A stretch of DNA of 64,000 bases, from NCBI RefSeq assembly GCF_000213175.1, contig NW_009799100.1, positions 2,225,734 to 2,289,733 on the forward strand, read 5' to 3'. Every line of letters begins with the position of its first letter. Positions within the stretch are counted from its first letter, which is position 1. The notes under the pieces were generated by a model, which did not search any database, was not told the DNA's origin, and worked only from the letters and a program-made list of their open reading frames with translations. Source of the DNA: Neurospora tetrasperma FGSC 2508. Lineage: Eukaryota; Ascomycota; Sordariomycetes; Sordariales; Sordariaceae. Positions 60,733 through 64,000 of this stretch are shown here, in pieces. The translations under genes were made by a program, and so were the position numbers.

Positions 60733-63047
60733 TTAACATCTTTCGAATACCCTGTACAAGCCCTTGAGGTTCGCGACCTCGAGAATACCCGTCTGCATGA
60801 GCGACTTGGTCGCCACAAGCCTCGACTTGAAAGCCGGAAAAAGATAATGTTCCAATGCGAACCGAACATGGTGTCTGCGAGCAGCTGTTTCGACATCGAC
60901 ATCCTTGCCATCACCTTGCACAGACGATAGATCATCGGTACCGATAGTCGCTGGCAATCGCTCAGGGACATAGAAGATGGCCAGTTCTTTGAGGAAGCCC
61001 TCGAAACAGGCCTTCTCTTCTGACCAGTCTACACGTGGTCCAAGCTCCAAAAGAAAACGCGGCAATTTGGCCATGGACGGCGTGTAGCCTTTGACCAGTA
61101 GTGGGATGCTTAGCAGCTCGCCGGCCGGAGATATTTCAAAGGAGAAATACTCGAGAAGCATCTCTCGCCGTTCAACCAACTGATCTGCCACCAACTCGAC
61201 GATTTCGGATACGTCCATCTCATCATCTCCGTCTTTATCCAATCTCCCAGTTGCATCTGCTGTTGCCGTTCTCTCGGATTCGGCGGCCATGCTCAGCAGC
61301 TCTCGAAGATCGAGAGGTGGATCAAAACGTATGGTACCAAAGTTACCAAAATCCGTCAACCCCAGTTGATAGAAGTATTCGTAGCATACCCGTCCATAGT
61401 CAACCAGGTACAACTTTACACCACCCTGGATGGCAGCAAGACGACGACGTTCATCTACAATTCCGACAAAGGTGTGATTGGCAAAGATCTCGGTCAGTTC
61501 GTGGTGCATCTCTTCGCGGACTTCGGCGCGCAGTTCGCGTACACTGATCAAGCGACAGGCAGTAGCCCCACGCTCGACTGTCTCGTACTTGATCATCTCA
61601 ACGTCCATGTTTGTGCCATTAATGGTTGCTTTGACGCCAGACGTGGAGGGAATTTCATCTCCTTTTGACCCTGCTGCCATGGTTGACGCCGGCGGTAACA
61701 TACTGGTTATCTTACGCATGTTGGTATCAGTCCGCACAAGACTGGATTCATTGCGTGCTGGGGTCTTGCGGGCTCCTGAAGCCGCACCGCTGGTCTTGGA
61801 AGGTGTGCTTGAAGACGCTTGTTGATCTGAGGCCGACCATGTACCACCAGGGAGAAGGGTTTGGGTGAGAAAAGTTCGGCTAGTGTCGACAGCAGCCAAC
61901 TTTGATCGGATGTGCTCGCAGATGGCCTGGATGATCTCATGTTCATTGAGGAAGTTCACTTCGCGTTTCGTAGGGTGAACATTAACATCGACCCGCTCAG
62001 GGGCAATTTCTAGGCTGAGGTAGACAAAAGGGTGGCCGTTTTTGGGGAGAAAGGAAGCATATGTTTGCTCAACTGCCTTTCGAATGTTGGAAGACTCGAC
62101 ACATCTATGGTTGATGAAGAGCAGCAGAGTTGTCTTTTTGAGACTGTAGTTCGCGTTAGTCGCCAAGCCCTCAGCCTTGAAACCCCAGCGGTCATCGGAT
62201 GTGGAGTATTCGATGAGTTCGTTGGCGACGCTGCCTCCGTATATCTGCCGGATTCTGTCGGTACTCGAAGCACTGGCCTGAATGGCAATGCTTGTCGATG
62301 ACTCGCCGTGTTTTTTGCACGAGAAAGCAACGTGCGAACAATGTACAGCATAGCGGCCAACCATGTCGATGATCTTGTTGTATTCGTCAGAGGTAGATCG
62401 AAACGCGCGCCGGCGCGTTGGAATGTTATAGAATAGATCTTCGACGGTGATTTGCGTGCCTTGTCGTCCAGCGACGGGCTTCGGATCGGGCGACTGGCCG
62501 GGTTTTGCGGGAACCAGCTTTCCGCTCCCGTAATGAGCACGCCAGGCGCAGTTGGATTCCTGAGTCTTGGTGGTGACGGTCAGATGTGCAATGTGGCTTA
62601 TGCTGGCAAGAGCCTCACCGCGGAAGCCGTATGTTGAGATGGACTGAAGATCCTCGAACTTTTGCAGCTTGGACGTGGTGAAGCGTTCACATAGAATGGG
62701 CAAATCCTGCTTGTCGATACCGCAGCCATTGTCTGTGATCTGGAGGAGCTTGAGGCCACCGTCCTTGACCACAATTTCCAACGAGGTAGAGCCGGCATCC
62801 ACAGCATTCTCCATGAGCTCCTTGAGAGCATGAACAGGAGCAACAATGATCTCGCCAGCGGCAATCTTGTTGACAACGTCCGGGTCGAGTGGCTACAAGT
62901 ACCGGTCAATAATGTCATTGTCTTGGAAGATAGAGGAGCGTGTCTTCTTACCCTGATCCGACGTGGAGCATGACCGCTGTCATCGCCGAGCACGCTCGCC
63001 TTGCGCTTTTCACCCCTAGGGCCATCAATGGCCATTGCATCAGCCAT
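60733..63047 (-). CDS. mlh1: DNA mismatch repair protein MLH1 (MutL homologue)
   Basis: Two exons (63047-62952 and 62892-60733) flank a 59-bp intron and encode 751 residues. MLH1 is the common subunit of eukaryotic MutL heterodimers (with PMS1 in mismatch repair and MLH3 in meiotic crossing over). The GHKL ATPase motifs are complete: ELMENAVDAG with catalytic E60, DNGCGI at 86-91, and STYGFRGEALASISH. PERVDVNVHPTKREVNFLNE marks the end of the ATPase region. A Ser/Thr-rich linker precedes the C-terminal dimerisation domain (about 490-751). The protein ends in FERC, the conserved C-terminus of MLH1 that completes the PMS1 endonuclease site, which separates it from other MutL paralogues. A TTG lies in frame upstream; the ATG at 63047 is the natural start. 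Confidence 0.96.
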
Positions 63048-63799
63048 CCCGCCCAAGTTTACCCTCGCAAAGTGAATGAGATTGCCAACAGTGGGCTCAG
63101 CTAAGACCGGCTATTGGGCTCGTCCGTTAGAGCTGTTGGCCGTCTGGCGAGAGACAACGACCGCGTAAAGAAGCCTTCAAGTTTCCTCTGCTAGACGCGC
63201 TGGGCGGTTTGCAGACGGATGGTTTGCTACAAACAAACACGGTCCATCTGTTCCGAAGGAAAACGTGATCCCGTGAAGCTGCCACTCCACCGCAGGCAGC
63301 GATAGTAGTCGGGCTACGATCAGGCTAGTTAGAACACCGTGAAGGAATGAGCCAGTCCTACTTTCCCCTACGGACGAACCTGAAGACTCGCGGTTGTCAG
63401 TTGTATGTACAAGGCAGGTACGAACGAGATGTTCTACGAATGGAAGGCAACAGCGGAGCCCGGTCACTGAAGTGACCAATGCAGCGGCCCAGTTCGACAC
63501 TGCCATGGCAGCCTACAAGTGCGGGACAATGTGGGCCTTGGGCACGTGCATTACCTACGCTCGATTGGGCCATGCAGGACGGGCTATGAGGTCTTCTCAG
63601 GCATCACAACGAAGATTTCGACCAACGAATTCGTCACAACCAACCAACCGACAGTTTTCTCATCATCCTCCACACACCAGACGTACAATCAGAGGCAACC
63701 CAGCATCACCCTATTCAAACCACGGCTCACGAACATTGCAAACTTGAAGATCGCCTCAATCATTCAAAGAAATGCGGGACCTTTCCACTTCACCCCGCC
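63048..63799. other. Region upstream of mlh1
   Basis: This should contain the mlh1 promoter. Overlapping frames on both strands (63177-63506 minus, 63394-63747 plus, 63519-63824 plus) lack recognisable content and may be leader sequence of a gene further right. Confidence 0.4.
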
Positions 63800-64000
63800 A
63801 TGTCTATGGCTAGTATGGGGTTGAGGTTACGAGTCTACATATTTGGCTTCTGCGATGCGGTTCACGACCACGGATACTCGCCTTCGTTTACAAAGCACGA
63901 CACCTTGCAAATTGACGGAACATCCACATTTTGCTCTACGTATCTGGTGCCTGTCCGACCTCAATTCAGCTCGACTGAGCCACAACTTCTCGGAAAGGCC
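63800..64000 (+). CDS. Possible start of an unrecognised gene running off the right edge
   Basis: An ATG at 63800 begins a frame of 67 codons (MSMASMGLRLRVYIFGFCDA and onward) that is still open at the window end. I do not recognise the product, and codon content alone does not prove it. It could be a chance frame in a leader. It would be divergent from mlh1. Confidence 0.2.
   Translation, partial: MSMASMGLRLRVYIFGFCDAVHDHGYSPSFTKHDTLQIDGTSTFCSTYLVPVRPQFSSTEPQLLGKA

Overview
This window looks like nuclear chromosomal DNA of a filamentous ascomycete, almost certainly Neurospora or a very close Sordariomycete. Most genes carry short introns of about 58-98 bp with GTAAGT/GTGAGT-like donors, CTAAC/CTGAC branch sites and CAG/TAG acceptors. 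The phosphate permease at 4.6-6.4 kb reads, from memory, like Neurospora PHO-5. I found no bacterial, viral or organellar genes, no tRNA, no 5S rRNA and no recognisable transposon. Exon boundaries below were read by hand from splice signals, reading-frame continuity and family conservation.

Layout, left to right. 0-3 kb: a METTL4-like MT-A70 methyltransferase cut by the window edge (-), diverging from the mitochondrial CoA carrier leu5 (+). 4.6-6.4 kb: pho-5, high-affinity phosphate permease (-). 9.1-12.7 kb: a head-to-head pair, hgh1 (eEF2 chaperone, -) and enp1/bystin (40S assembly, +), sharing 525 bp that hold a near-palindromic GATA-containing element. 13.6-17.7 kb: an unrecognised five-exon low-complexity protein and cdc73 (Paf1 complex). 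17.7-29.5 kb: nearly 12 kb without a gene I can defend, rich in homopolymer and purine/pyrimidine tracts. 29.5-33 kb: an flbA/rgs-1-type G-protein regulator whose first ATG lies directly behind a strong splice acceptor, so it has a spliced leader and perhaps a small extra coding exon. 34.5-35.4 kb: a GPI-anchored surface protein whose frame has a stop just after the signal peptide. 36.2-39.4 kb: orc4 with an unusual N-terminal half carrying an AT-hook and a PHD finger. 40.3-44.2 kb: a large CSC1/PHM7-type membrane protein. 47.4-49 kb: an FAD monooxygenase. 49.8-50.3 kb: a small proline-rich CYSTM-like protein. 51.9-55.7 kb: rib7 (riboflavin pathway) converging on sec1 (exocytosis). 58.7-63 kb: an NCS1 nucleobase permease converging on mlh1 (mismatch repair). 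A short open frame of unknown status runs off the right end.

These are mostly core cellular genes (replication, repair, transcription, ribosome assembly, secretion, nutrient uptake) in ordinary eukaryotic order. There is no operon and no sign of a biosynthetic cluster. The only tight functional pairing visible is hgh1-enp1, where translation-factor folding and small-subunit assembly could be co-expressed. I did not find a clearly new system. The most notable items are the PHD/AT-hook ORC4, the interrupted surface-protein gene, and the long gene-free flank with spliced leader upstream of the RGS gene.
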